Positions 12,370 to 23,040 of a stretch of 64,000 bases of DNA are shown piece by piece. The position numbers and the translations under genes were made by a program. The stretch spans positions 248,001 through 312,000 of the forward strand of contig CAOLHI010000059.1 of NCBI GenBank assembly GCA_948474755.1. Reading direction: 5' to 3'. The notes under the pieces were generated by a model. It had not been told where the DNA came from and did no database searches. It worked only from the letters and a program-made list of their open reading frames with translations. Source of the DNA: Ctenosaura bakeri (taxonomy: Eukaryota; Chordata; Lepidosauria; Squamata; Iguanidae). Within the stretch, counting starts at the first letter, position 1, and the number at the start of each line of letters is the position of its first letter.

Positions 12370-12566
12370 CTGACTTACAAGACCCCATACCAGGGTTTTC
12401 TTAGCAATATGTATTCAGAGGAGGTTTGCCATTGCCTTTCTCTTAGTCTGAGACAGTGTGACTTGCCCAGAGTCATCCAATAGGATCCCATGGTAGAGCA
12501 GGGATTTCCACTCTGGTTTCCCAGAGATCTCGTTCAGTGTTCAAACCACAGCACCAAGCTAGCTTT
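12370..12566. repeat. tRNA-related SINE copy
   Basis: Shows the family landmarks CAGGGTTTTCTTAGCAA, CAGAGGAGGTTTGCCATTGC and CTGAGACAGTGTGACTTGCC, then a tRNA-like GGGATTTCCACTCTGG part ending near AAGCTAGCTTT. It begins just after the second copy of a 95-bp duplication. Confidence 0.8.
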
Positions 12567-13659
12567 ACACCATCTAGGGGACCACTCCTGTAATAAAGAA
12601 CTAACTGTTTGATCTCCCTAGCTTTAATTACAGAAATGTAAAAGTACCGTGCAGATGATTATCTAAGCTGGATCCAGGAGCTACGTCTGCACATACAATA
12701 AATCCCTCTAAAACAAGGATGGACAGAAGCCATCAGTTCAAGGGCCAAATTCATTTTTAGAGAAGTTCTTTCAGGTTGGATTCCAGTAGCGAGGAGCTGC
12801 AATCAAAGTCAGAGTATAACTTCGAGTTATACACTTATGACTGTGATGTGTTGATGATCCCTACATAGCCCCTCATTTAGAGGCTACATAAGAACTGTGA
12901 AAGTCCCCCAGTCTACACTTATGGTCTCTCCTGTTGCTCAAGAAGTAGCTGGCTGCCATTCCCACCCACCCCTTCCTGCAAATGATCTCTGGTACAAGGT
13001 TAAATTGGAACAGGGGTCCTATTTCTGCCTGTTGTACCTCAGATCTCTCACAAGAGAAGATGGAACCATCAGCCTTCTGCTTTCTGAACAACAAGGGAGC
13101 AACCCCACCCCCATTGATTCCAGCGGCTGCTGCCTTGTAAGTGGGAAGGGGGAGGTCAGTCCAGGAGTCATTATGTCTCAATGTAGGCACTGTGTTACAA
13201 AACATGTAAGCATCAAACAGGGTTCCAGCCAACAAAAGGCTGTGATCAAAAATACCAGCATGGCATGACCCTTACGGCCAGTTAGGAAGCCTTAAGTGAA
13301 GCATCCCAACCTTTTAGAGCAGATTAAAAACCCTTTCCAAAGCTGGGGAGGCTGTTCAATTAGGGTGTTGAGGAAGGGTATGGCCATCTGAGGATGCCCA
13401 GAGGGAAAGAATGGATCTTGAGGTAGATGGATTCAGCCTCAGGGTCCTTGCTCTAAAAGAGTGTGAAATCAATTAGTTGTTTGTGTATTGGGATTGTTTG
13501 GCTTGAACTGAGGATGAGGACTTTATCTAGGCCTTTGTGACCTTCCTGAATAGCTTTCACAAGATAAACATGTGTCCTTGTCTGAACATCTATGAGCATA
13601 TTGTTCCTGATTGTATATGTCATTGTTCTGCTCTTTGGTGTAAAGGGCGTTATAAATAA
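12567..13659. other. Nothing firmly recognised
   Basis: Overlapping open frames on both strands at 12873-13268 do not resemble a protein family. 13590-13659 looks like a LINE 3' tail leading into the GAT microsatellite. Confidence 0.55.
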
Positions 13660-13687
13660 ACATGATGATGATGATGATGATGATGAT
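13660..13687. repeat. (ATG/GAT)n microsatellite
   Basis: About nine GAT units after GTTATAAATAAACATGATG. The preceding sequence looks like the 3' tail of a LINE. Confidence 0.85.
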
Positions 13688-13774
13688 TCAAAATACCAGT
13701 ACTGTCTACTCTGTCAGCCAGCACCTCAGGTGAAGTTCTCTCCAGCATTTCTGCTGCCTTCAGTCCTTCTAACT

Positions 13775-14598
13775 CAGTGGTTCTCAACCTTTCTAATGCC
13801 GTGACCCCTTAATACAGTTCCTCCTGTTGTGGCGACCCCCAACCATAAAATTATTTTCGTTATTTATTTATTTATTTATTTATTTATTATTTAGTTAGTT
13901 ATTTCCAACATCGAATAGATTGGAAACACTGCCCTAAATCACTGCTCTGGATAGACTTCTAATGCCTAAAAACTGGTAACCCTCCCCCTTTTTTTTAAGC
14001 ACAGAAAGCATCCATCAATGCCAGAATTAAGGCAGTAGTTCTAGTTCTGAATGTTGGGTTTCCACAGTTCAAAAAGCCAGTCACTCCCAAAGGCAACGCT
14101 GAAACAGTCCACATTTTACACGAGGCGCAAGGAGGAAAGGACAGGGAGAGAGGAAAGATGGCGGCTAGCAGACGCATTTTGTTTCACTCCCGCCCTCCCT
14201 CCCTCCTTTAAAGGAAGCGCGGCTGCTCGGACGCTCTCACTCCCATGTTGCACGGGCGCCCCTTCCTTCCTTCTTTCATCCCTCTAGGGCTTGGGAGTGG
14301 GATGCGATACCCACTGTAGCCCCTCAACCACGCTACACCCGCGAGCCCCTCTGGGTCTCCATCCCTCTGTTCCCTCCCCGCCCGGCTGGGAAAAACGGCG
14401 AAACGTCCCCACATGCGCCCAGCACACCTCCTCTCCCCTCCTCCCAGCACAGGGTCTCAGAAACAGCTCTCTCAGAAACATTGGCTGTGAGGCCGCCTTC
14501 TTTCAAAAGGGGGCGGGGCGGGAAAGAGGAGCAGTGACCCCTGTGAAATGGTCATTCGACCCCCAAAGGGGTCGCGACCCACAGGTTGAGAACCGCTG
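13775..14598. mobile_element. SPIN-like hAT element, non-autonomous, with GC-rich cargo
   Basis: The left terminus CAGTGGTTCTCAACCTTTCT and following CGTGACCCCTTAATACAGTT match the SPIN (Space Invaders) family of hAT transposons. The right terminus ends CAGGTTGAGAACCGCTG, the inverted counterpart. A perfect 8-bp target duplication TTCTAACT flanks it (13767-13774 and 14599-14606). The interior has an ATTT repeat (13860-13895) and then a GC/CpG-rich segment (about 14100-14570) with AAGATGGCGGC that is not part of the usual SPIN consensus as I know it. No transposase frame is present; open frames in the GC-rich part on both strands are compositional. Confidence 0.88.
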
Positions 14599-15156
14599 TT
14601 CTAACTGGAGATAAGAGCTCTAGACCAAGGATCCTCTCTCTTTCCTTCTCCCTCTCTCTGTCTTTCACTCAACTATGGCTGTTGCATCATATCATCAGGG
14701 CCAATACATTTGATCATTCTGGAAAGCATTCAAGATCTTTGATGGCCTTGCATTATTGTAAATAGTGTGTTTCAGACTTTCATTTCTTTCCAAATTCTGT
14801 CCTGTCTTGCTGTTATATGGCATCTCAGTTTACCAAAACCAGCAACAACCGAAAAACAAATTTAAAACAGACCTCTTGATTGTGAATCACAAATGGTGAT
14901 ATCAAGCTGAAATTCCCAGGACTCACATTCTGAAAGTATGAAGCCATTGAACATCATGTTCCTGGGCCCCATCACCTAGAAAGGGATTCCTGTCCTCCAA
15001 GATACCACCCAAAAGAGACAGTATTGAAAACCGCTGAAGATTTCAGCAGAATCAATGAATATACCATCCCAACCTGTGTGTCCCACCTGGCATGAATCAA
15101 CTATGGTCAAAGCCTTTTCAGTCCCATACCAGACTGTAGTAAACCAGCTAATGTGT

Positions 15157-15189
15157 GTATGGCTGTTATATTATATTATATTATATCAT

Positions 15190-15239
<50 letters not shown>

Positions 15240-15545
15240 GAATCTTTATTTGTGTCCTGCTTTTGCCCAACATTGGGCCTCAAAGTGGATGACATACTAA
15301 AACAATACAATTTAAAAACATATAAATAATGCATATTAAAATATAATTAAGCTATAAAAGAATTAAAACAACTAAAAAGAGATTAAAAGAAGCAATAAAA
15401 AAAAACAGTACAGAACTCCCTAGCCACTTCTTTAAAAAACTTTCTGTATTAAAATGCCTGCCTGAATAAAAAGGTCTTTGCCTGCCACCAGAAGAGCAAC
15501 AAGGAGGGGTCCATTCTGATAAGAAAGAAGTCAAATGTGAAAGTG
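15157..15545. repeat. ATT/ATC microsatellite followed by the same unclassified repeat
   Basis: ATTATATTAT-type and (ATC)n runs occupy 15157-15240. Then come TCTTTATTTGTGTCCTGCTT, CTCAAAGTGGATGACATAC, CCTGCCTGAATAAAAAGGTC and CAACAAGGAGGGGTCCATTC, the latter matching the GGGACTCAAGGCAGC repeat type at 10355. Confidence 0.6.
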
Positions 15546-18349
15546 ATAGTTGTGTCCCTCTTCTTGTGGAGGCAAATCTGATAAGATGATTAGTTTCTCA
15601 TAGCTTATTATGGTGGGATAGGAAGAGTTTTGAGACTGAAATAGTTGCTTGATTTAATATGTACAACTTGAATACTACAATTCTTCTCAGATACATAGAG
15701 GTCTCCCTGTAGATCTGTGGTGAGCAAAGTGCAGTCTTCCGAATGCCGCTACCTGGAAATCCCATCAGCCCTAGACAACATAGTTGGTAGGTAAGGGATA
15801 TTGGTCGCTGCAAGCCAGCAACACCTGGCAGGTTGCACTTTGCCCAACTCTGCTATCTGTTCTAACAATCTTTACCAAGCAAGTTAAACAAATGTCTAGG
15901 TCAGAACAGTTGTAATGTTTACTGAGTGGTATGCCTAAATAAACAGGCGAAAACGAACAGCTGGTTCATGGACAACAAGGATGTTTGACATTTGAGGCTG
16001 GTCAAAACAAATGACAAGTGAGAAACAAAGTGAAAGACAAGACCTGCCAGAGTTCAGGTCACAGGATCAAAAATGTGAAATCAGTCTCTTAAATTGATGG
16101 GAAATGTTTGGTCAGATCAGGACAGGAACCAGAATGGAGCCAGCACTGGGTGTAATGGTCAGACAGATAGCAGGCCAAAACCAATACCAACATAGTTACT
16201 GGTGTATATTTAATCTCAGAGAGCTCTGGGATGATCAAGTTAATGCAAGCCCTGTTATGTTTAAAAAGCATGACTCAGATTCCTCCAGAAACAAACAAAT
16301 ATTTTGTGTTCCCTTTATATTTTAGTATTCTCTCAGAGCATGTGTTTCCAAAATTAATTTGTAACCCTGCAGACTGATCCCCCCCCCCCGAAAATAAAAA
16401 TAAACAAGAAATGTCTTGCAAAGTTAGCAGGAGTCCCTAGGCCAAGATCAGTTCCTTCAGCAGCCAGATGTTGCTTGTCCCTGTGTTCCTTCATATGTCA
16501 ACTGAAGCAGTTATCTGTTCCTTTGCACATGTATATAAACACATACATTTCCATGGAGGGAAAGAGCGAAACACTGTTGCAATCAAAATAACAAAAAAGC
16601 ATACTTTAAAAAAAAAGAGAGAGGGTGAGCAAAATTGTTTACATAAATAGCCATGTGGCTTTGCAGAGCTTGTGAAATATCATTTTCTTGGAATGTATTA
16701 ACAGGACTCAGTTCCTTCCTCAACAGAACGTACTATTAATTGCTGCTTCATTTAAACTGAAAACGTAGCATCAAATCCAGTCATCACTGCAGTTACGGAG
16801 AAGGTGATTCATCATGTGTATTTTGTTATTCCAGAATATCTTCAAAAACAAAGCTAATCAATGCAGAAACTATACGCTAATATTATCTAGGCAATTTCTA
16901 TACTATCTTGAAACTATCTTTGCTTTCTGTCTGGAGTAACTGAAAATAGTAACATGGGGAGCTGCGGTCTCCATCTCTTGCAGCCCCACTTTCACCAAAC
17001 CACCCTGAAGTTTGAAATGGATTCAAGAGGATCTGGAAACTATAGGACTGCTGACGGATGGCATTTAATTGCGTTCTGTGTTTCATAAATGCTGTGCTGT
17101 AAATCTACTGGTTGTCACGAAGAACAGGGTGATTAATAGGGCCAACGGCTGGGTGCAATTCCAGTTACAAAGGAAATCTTGAGATGGGGAAGCCTTTGAG
17201 GACACATGCTGCACATGCCAGGGCAAGGAGACTTGTGGGGCCAGCAGGTTTGGGAGGAGAAAGGACCCTGAGAAGAGATGCAATTTTTAGAAAACAGTGA
17301 TTTGCATTCCATGAACAGGAGTTCCCTTCATATACAGAAAAGAGATTCAATGAAGGATCCCACTAGAGGAACAGGAACCTGGATTGCAAGTATTTTGGGG
17401 GGAAGTGGAGATAGTAACATTCTTTGGCATTTTTTAAAAGACTCTTTCTATAAATAATCATCCAACAGATTTTTCAGAAGACTCAAAAAGCTGCAAAATG
17501 AAGGGGGGTATTAGAGAAAATCACCCTCCCTTCACTGGTTGGAGTGTCCTATTGACAGAACTCATCTCAGAAGATGCTCCCACAAACTCAAGATTGCAAA
17601 CGTTTAGTGAGGTGGGACATTCAACAAGTTGCAGCAACATCATTTTATTTTTCCGGTTACCAAACTTAAAAAAAAAAAAAATCAATGGTAGCTCAGCAAA
17701 CAAAAAACTCAGGTTGGTTGAGAAACGGAGGCACAGTCCAAAGTTACACAGTAGGCTTTGGGTTTGAATATGTATTTGGTCTAAGTTTGATAGCATAACA
17801 CTTTGCCAGTGGAAATAGTTCATGCTATTCAAATACACTAAGTGTACCTTTTGACACTCTCTTTTGCTGGTGGTGACCAAATTTGCAAGACTAATATCCT
17901 CTCAATGCACTGTGGCTTAAAACACCACCTTTCTAGCTTTTATCTTATTTTAGAATGTTTTTATAAATATAATTATGTTATCTTGGATACATTTACATCT
18001 CTAATACATATATGATGGCCAGATAGATGATAGGTAGGCTGACAACATTTGTAGTTTCTTCTAATTTCATGTACTTTGGTGTGAGGCCAGTTAAGACTAT
18101 CCACTTGTAGATGCTAACTCCCAGCCTTCCTCACCATTCACTACTCTGGTTATTGATTGTAGTCCAAGAACATCTGGAGGGCTGAATGATTCTCACCCTT
18201 GTAACTGAGGGATACTTTTTCCAGAACAGCAGGTTCACTCTTGATGTCAGTTTTTCTGTCACTCACTCAGTAAGTTACAAAATTTAATCAAGCTCTCAAT
18301 ATCCTACAAGATTTTTATATGACTGTTCATTGATGCTCTCTCACCAGGC
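15546..18349. other. Nothing firmly recognised
   Basis: A C-run (about 16380-16389), A-rich tracts and one diverged 'ctaactcccagccttcc' repeat near 18110-18195. No gene. Confidence 0.55.
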
Positions 18350-19130
18350 ACTGGACATGAGTGTGCTCTTTATATATATCAGGGCTCTGAGATGTAAAGG
18401 TCAATCAGAGATGTGTTCAGTGCAGGAGAAAGAAAACATGGGTCTTCATGTTCACCTGTGGTAGAAATGGCACTGGAGAAGACCACTGCATCTACTTTGG
18501 GCTAGCCCACAGAGCTTTGTTCTGTATTTGAGAGCTTGTTGTGCCCATCTGTGTCAGAGAAGAATTTTCCTTCTGAAGCTTGCTTTGTGAAACAGCTTGC
18601 AGATACCACTGGAAAGAGTATCACAGTAAGTCAGTGTCTCCAGTGCTTTTCAATTCAAAATGTAGCAGCTGGGAGAAATCACTGTGGAGTATGGGCCATC
18701 AATACATTGATAACACTTGTGTGTGTGTGTGTGCACATTCATTTTCATGATGTCCAAGACAAAGAGTCCTGTTGCTTGAAGGGATGCCTGAACACTGTTT
18801 GGGCTGGATGAAGGCTGACAAGCAGAATCCTAATCCAGACAAAACTGGGGTTATGAAGGTGACCCAGTCTACATGCTTTTTGCAACAGCTGTATGCTTTC
18901 TCTGACAGTCCTCTCGCTCAACTCCTACAAGATGTGTAGCTTGGTGCAGCTGTGGTAGAGGGGATCACCTGCTGCTGGATTCTCAGATGATACCAATGCC
19001 TTTGCTAAATAGGACTAGCACCCTATCTGCACTGATATTGTCAAAGGAGGGCTCTTGACACCATTGTCCACATCCTAGTATGACTCCTTCAACACACTCA
19101 TGGTCTGATTACCATTTTGAAGTGTCAGTC
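18350..19130 (+). pseudogene. L2-like LINE reverse transcriptase relic
   Basis: Around 18640-18860 the plus strand resembles the same RT region: CAGCTGGGAGAAATCACTGT, ATCAATACATTGATAACAC in place of the YADD-coding stretch, and TGGGCTGGATGAAGGCTGAC followed by AATCCAGACAAAAC. It is heavily mutated, with stops and a GT microsatellite. The 5' and 3' limits are approximate. A diverged domesticated gene is unlikely because the frame is broken throughout. Confidence 0.45.
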
Positions 19131-19644
19131 AGTGCCTCCTAAGAGGGGCATATCCCACAGAAGGATGTTTTTCCACTTCTAGCTCAACAGTATTCACTTC
19201 CTGTTTTCTTTTGGAGCAAAGAAAAATTTAGTGATTACAATCAAAACAAGAGTTTGAGAATCTGGAGCCTGAGGGCCAATTTGAAAAATCCTAGACCCAA
19301 TATTGGCATTAATACCCCTCAAATTAGACATGGCCAGAAGTCAACTTTCAGGAGTTTTGTAACTCTTTATCTCTGTCCTTTGGACCAAAATAAGGTACAG
19401 AAGGGTCAAAAGGGGTCACACAAAAGACGGTCAAACAACAAATTCAAAGGTAGGTTTCGTGGGGAACACATGAGGATATGTGTTTCCTCTATCCTTGAAT
19501 TATAGCCATTGCTGGTATGTGCCTTTATGTCTTCCTATTTCCTCCAATGTGTAGGTTCTATGTCTCCCAGGACTTTTCCTTCTCTCTAGAAATCTTTGGC
19601 TGTCCAGGAAACATGCCACCAGACACAGCGCTGAAGATTAACAA

Positions 19645-19728
19645 GGTTGTTGTTTTCCTGTACCTTCAAGTCATTTCCAATTTATGACAATCCTAAGGTG
19701 AATCAATGGTGGGGTTTTCTGGGCCTGA
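19645..19728. repeat. tRNA-related SINE, left half, split by the DIRS element
   Basis: Begins with a GTTGTTGTTTT tail, then CCTTCAAGTCATTTCC and GGTGGGGTTTTCT. These are the landmarks of the SINE family found repeatedly in this window, here in tail-first orientation. It stops at the GAA where the DIRS element starts. Confidence 0.8.
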
Positions 19729-19758
19729 GAAGAACAGGTTGCTTACCTGTAACTGTAG

Positions 19759-19926
19759 TTCTTCGAGTGGTCATCTGTGCCTCATACAATAGGAGGAGCT
19801 TTCGCCCTGCGCGGTAGCGTTCGGAAGATTCTAGAGCTCGCTGGCTTGGCGGACGGAGCCCCCCCCCGGTCGTACTGCGCATGCTCCTCCCGCCGAGCCG
19901 CGGTCTCTCCTCAGTTCTGGTCCGCC
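19759..19926. repeat. DIRS left inverted terminal repeat
   Basis: Nearly the exact reverse complement of the right terminal repeat, including the CATACAATAGGAGGAGCTTT segment and the CpG-rich part with TGCGCATGC. About 30 bp outside it (19729-19758) have no counterpart at the right end but are copied in inverted form inside the internal complementary region. That outer segment is itself a small palindrome, ACAGGT...ACCTGT. Confidence 0.9.
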
Positions 19927-19972
19927 AAAGAACATGGGACCTGAAAAAGAGGGGAAGGCAGGGCGGGTGTGT

Positions 19973-20065
19973 GTATGAGGCACAGATGACCACTCGAAGA
20001 ACTACAGTTACAGGTAAGCAACCTGTTCTTCTTCTTCGTGGTCTCTGTGCCTCATACAATAGGAG
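19973..20065. repeat. DIRS internal complementary region (joined-ends copy)
   Basis: The first part (19973-20029) is the reverse complement of the left terminus (19732-19787). It runs directly into the reverse complement of the right terminus (about 25763-25798). The joint reads CCTG, four TTC triplets, then GTGGTC, that is, right end fused to left end as in a circular intermediate. In DIRS-1 such a region is thought to template the ends during circle formation. Its position at the 3' side of the recombinase gene matches the family. Confidence 0.9.
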
Positions 20066-20108
20066 ACTGTATAGCTCACCTGTAGGATGGTGGGTCAGGT
20101 CCCAGACC

Positions 20109-21180
20109 CTAGAGGACAGAGGCCAGCACCGCACGACCAAACCGGGCATCTTGCCTGGAACGGCAGTCGAGCCTGTAATGGCGGATGAAGGTCGACGGTT
20201 GAGCCCAGGTCGCCACACGACACAGTTCCGGCAGGTCGACCCCTCGCAGGAGGGCCGCGGACGTGGCCACGGCTCTGGTGGAGTGGGCCCGAAGCAGGTC
20301 CGGCGGAGGCTTCTTGGCCAGTTGGTATGCCAAGTGGATAGTCTGCGCGACCCACTTGGAGAGTCGCTGGGATGATACCTTGTGGCCTCTTTTCCGCCTG
20401 CCGTAGCAGACGAAGAGGTGTGGAGTCTGTCGGTAGGACGCCGTCCTATCCGTGTAAAGGCGAGGGCCCGACGGACGTCCAGGGAGTGCAGGGCCCGCTC
20501 CAGGGGCGAGGTCGGCTCGGGGTAGAAGGCCGGGAGCACGATGTCCTGGTTGAGGTGGAAGGTGGACACCACCTTCGGCAGGAACGAGACGTCAGGCCGG
20601 AGGATCACCTTGTCGCGGTGGAAGACCAGGAAGGGTCGTCGGAGCGTAGCGCCGCCAGTTCCCCGGCTCGCCTGGCCGAGGTGATCGCCACCAGGAACGC
20701 CGTCTTCATCGCCAGGAGCCTGTCGTCCGCTGTCGCCATCGGCTCGAAGGGCGGCCTCGTGAGCTGCGATAGCACCAGCGATAGCGACCACGACGGTAGC
20801 GGGGGCGATACCGGCGGGTATAGATGTTGCAGGCCCTTCAGGAATCGCTTGACGGTATCATCCCGGAAGAGGGCCGCCGAGGGCGATCCCGGCGGTTGGT
20901 ACGCCACGATCGCGGCGAGGTAGACCTTGATCGATGTGAAGGCAAGGCCTTGCTGTCGCAGGTGGAGGAGGAAGTGGAGGACGGTCCGGAGGCCGGCCGG
21001 GGACGTCGGTTCCCGTCGCTCCTCTGCGAAGGCGACAAACCGCTGCCATTTATAGTGATAGTTCCTCCGTGTCGATTCCTTCCTCGCCGCGGTCAAGACG
21101 GTACCGATGGCCGGGTCGTCTACGGCGATATCCTCCAGGCATGGAGGGCCAATACCGGGAGGTCCGGGTGCAGCACCTGG
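20109..21180 (-). pseudogene. DIRS tyrosine recombinase, two frame changes
   Basis: Replaces the integrase of LTR elements and would insert a circular DNA by strand exchange. The N-terminal core-binding part begins near 21090 (ARKESTRRNY). The catalytic part shows TSARRAGELAALR with the first active-site Arg (about 20672), AHSTRAVATSAAL with His-x-x-Arg (about 20280), and FIRHYRLD with the nucleophilic Tyr (about 20178). The stop is at 20109-20111. The frame changes near 20645 and near 20420 split these motifs across three frames, so this copy cannot make the enzyme as sequenced. The start overlaps the end of the RT-RNase H frame, as is usual in DIRS elements. Confidence 0.85.
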
Positions 21181-23040
21181 CCGTTGGAGTGGGAGAGCAG
21201 GTCCGGCGCTAGCGGGAACTTGAGGATCCTCCCCCGCGAGGCCTCGATCAGAGGGCCGAACCAGTGTTGCCTCGGCCAGTACGGTGCCACCAGAATCGCG
21301 TCGGCTCTGTCCGAGATGATCTTCGATACGACGCGACCGAGGAGCGGGAACGGCGGGAAGGCGTACAGGAGCTCCTTGTCCCACGGGATCTGGAACGCAT
21401 CGCCGATGGAGCGGGGATCGTGACCCGCCCTGGAGCAAAAGCGTCGGCATTTCGCGTTCTGGCTGGTCGCGAAGAGGTCGACCGTCGGCTCGCCCCACCG
21501 GTGTCGGAGCATCCGGAAGGCGTCGTCGGCCAGGGACCACTCGTGGTAGGAGGAGGTGTCCCTGCTGAGAGCATCCGCCATGGTGTTCTCCTGCCCCGCC
21601 AGGTGAACCGCCAGCGGGTGGATCCTCAGAGAGACGCACCAGTTCCAGAGGGCGAGCGCGATGGTCAGGAGAGTGGTGGAGTGGGTCCCCCCTTGCCTGT
21701 TCACATAACACATGGCAGTCGTGTTGTCGGTGAGGATCAACACGGCGCGGCCCGCCACCAAGTGCCGGAACGCCATCAGGGCTTTGTGGATGGCGAGGAG
21801 CTCCAGAGCGTTGATGTGGAGGGACGTCTCGTCGTCCATCCAGGCGCCCTTGACCCGGAGGTCCCCGGCGTGGGCCCCCCAGCCCAGCAGGGACGCATCC
21901 GTCGTTATCGTGACCGAGGGCCTGGGCTGGCGGAACGGCATTCCCGACATCAGGTTCCGGTGGGACTGCCACCACAGGAGAGTCTGCCGGATCTCGGGGG
22001 AATACGGTAGCGGGGGGACTGCTCGTCCCGGAGCGGGTCGAAGACCCTGACGAACCAGTGCTGCAGGGGTCGCGCTCGTAGCCTGGAGAGGTAGGTGACG
22101 GCCGTGGTCGCCGCCATGTAGCCGAGCAGCTGCTGTAGCGTCCTGGCCGACACCGTCGGGGCCTGGGCGGCCGCCCCGCCGCGCGTGAGCGTCCGAGCCC
22201 TCTCCGTCGGTAAGTGGGCCCTTCCCGCCACGGTTCGAGGGTCGCCCCGATGAAGTCGAGGAGGCGGGTGGGTTCGAGGTGGGATTTCTTGGGGTTTACC
22301 TTGAGCCCGAGCCGGGTAAGCCACGTCAGGGTAAGGTGAATGTCTTTGTAAAGTTTGTCTTTGCAGGACGCCACCAATAGCCAGTCGTCGAGATAGGGGT
22401 AGATCGAGACGCCTCTCGTCCGCAGGAAGGAGACGACGGGAGCCATGCACTTCGTGAACACGCGGGGTGCGGTGGAGAGTCCGAAGGGCAGAACCCGGTA
22501 CTGGTAGCTGGTACCGTCGATCGCGAAGCGCAGGTACCGTCTGTGCTGGGGGCGGATCGAGATGTGGAAGTAGGCGTCCTTGAGGTCTATGGATGCCAGC
22601 CAGTCCCCTCGGCGTAGGAATGGGAGGATCGACGGTAGCGTGACCATCTTGAACCTCTTGGGAGGGATGTACTCGTTCACTCCCCGCAGGTCCAGGATGG
22701 GGCGTAGGGACCCGTCCGCCTTCGGTACGGCGAAGTACCTCGAGTAGAAGCCGGTGGTCCTGGCCGAAGGCGGAAGCCTCTCGATCGCTCCTTTGTCGAG
22801 CAGGGACTGGATTTCCTCCAGCAGAGCCGGGCTGGCCGGGGTGGAGTAGTAGACGCCCCGTGGTGGAATATCCCGGAACTCGATGGCGTACCCCAGGCGG
22901 ACAATGGTAAGTACCCAGGAGTCCGTGGTGATCTCGCGCCATCGGTCGAGGTGTCTGGCCAGGTCCGGGTGATGGATGAGGTCTGCTGGAGGGGCGAAGG
23001 ACGGCATCGGTGGTGTCCTGCGGGAGGCATCAAAAGCGTG
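21120..23040 (-). pseudogene. DIRS reverse transcriptase-RNase H region, frameshifted
   Basis: The RT palm motifs are visible in order: LDLRGVNEYI, KDAYFHI (about 22560-22585), LPFGLSTAPRVFTK (about 22455-22495) and YLDD (about 22387-22400). The RT is continuous from about 23000 to 22215, then the frame shifts. A connection segment (QQLLGYMAA) follows, and another shift near 22005 precedes RNase H. There TTDASLLGWG, the Glu of NALELLAIHKAL, LTDNTTA and ADALSRD give the acidic active-site set. Sequence after RNase H (VDLFATSQNAKC, ILVAPYWPRQ) is typical of DIRS pol. The stop codon at 21120-21122 after HAWRISP is probably the natural end. No retroviral integrase or protease was seen. Confidence 0.85.

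Noticed and set aside
12873..13268. Opposite-strand open frames of about 120 codons
   Set aside because: No recognisable domain, splice context or repeat of protein type; treated as chance.
14051..14614. Overlapping open frames on both strands in the SPIN-like element
   Set aside because: Caused by GC-rich composition; residues are low-complexity Pro/Arg/Ser and no frame has a motif.
15183..15240. CRISPR-like regular repeats
   Set aside because: Simple trinucleotide microsatellite without spacers in vertebrate DNA; the same holds for 38789-38833 and 51138-51175.
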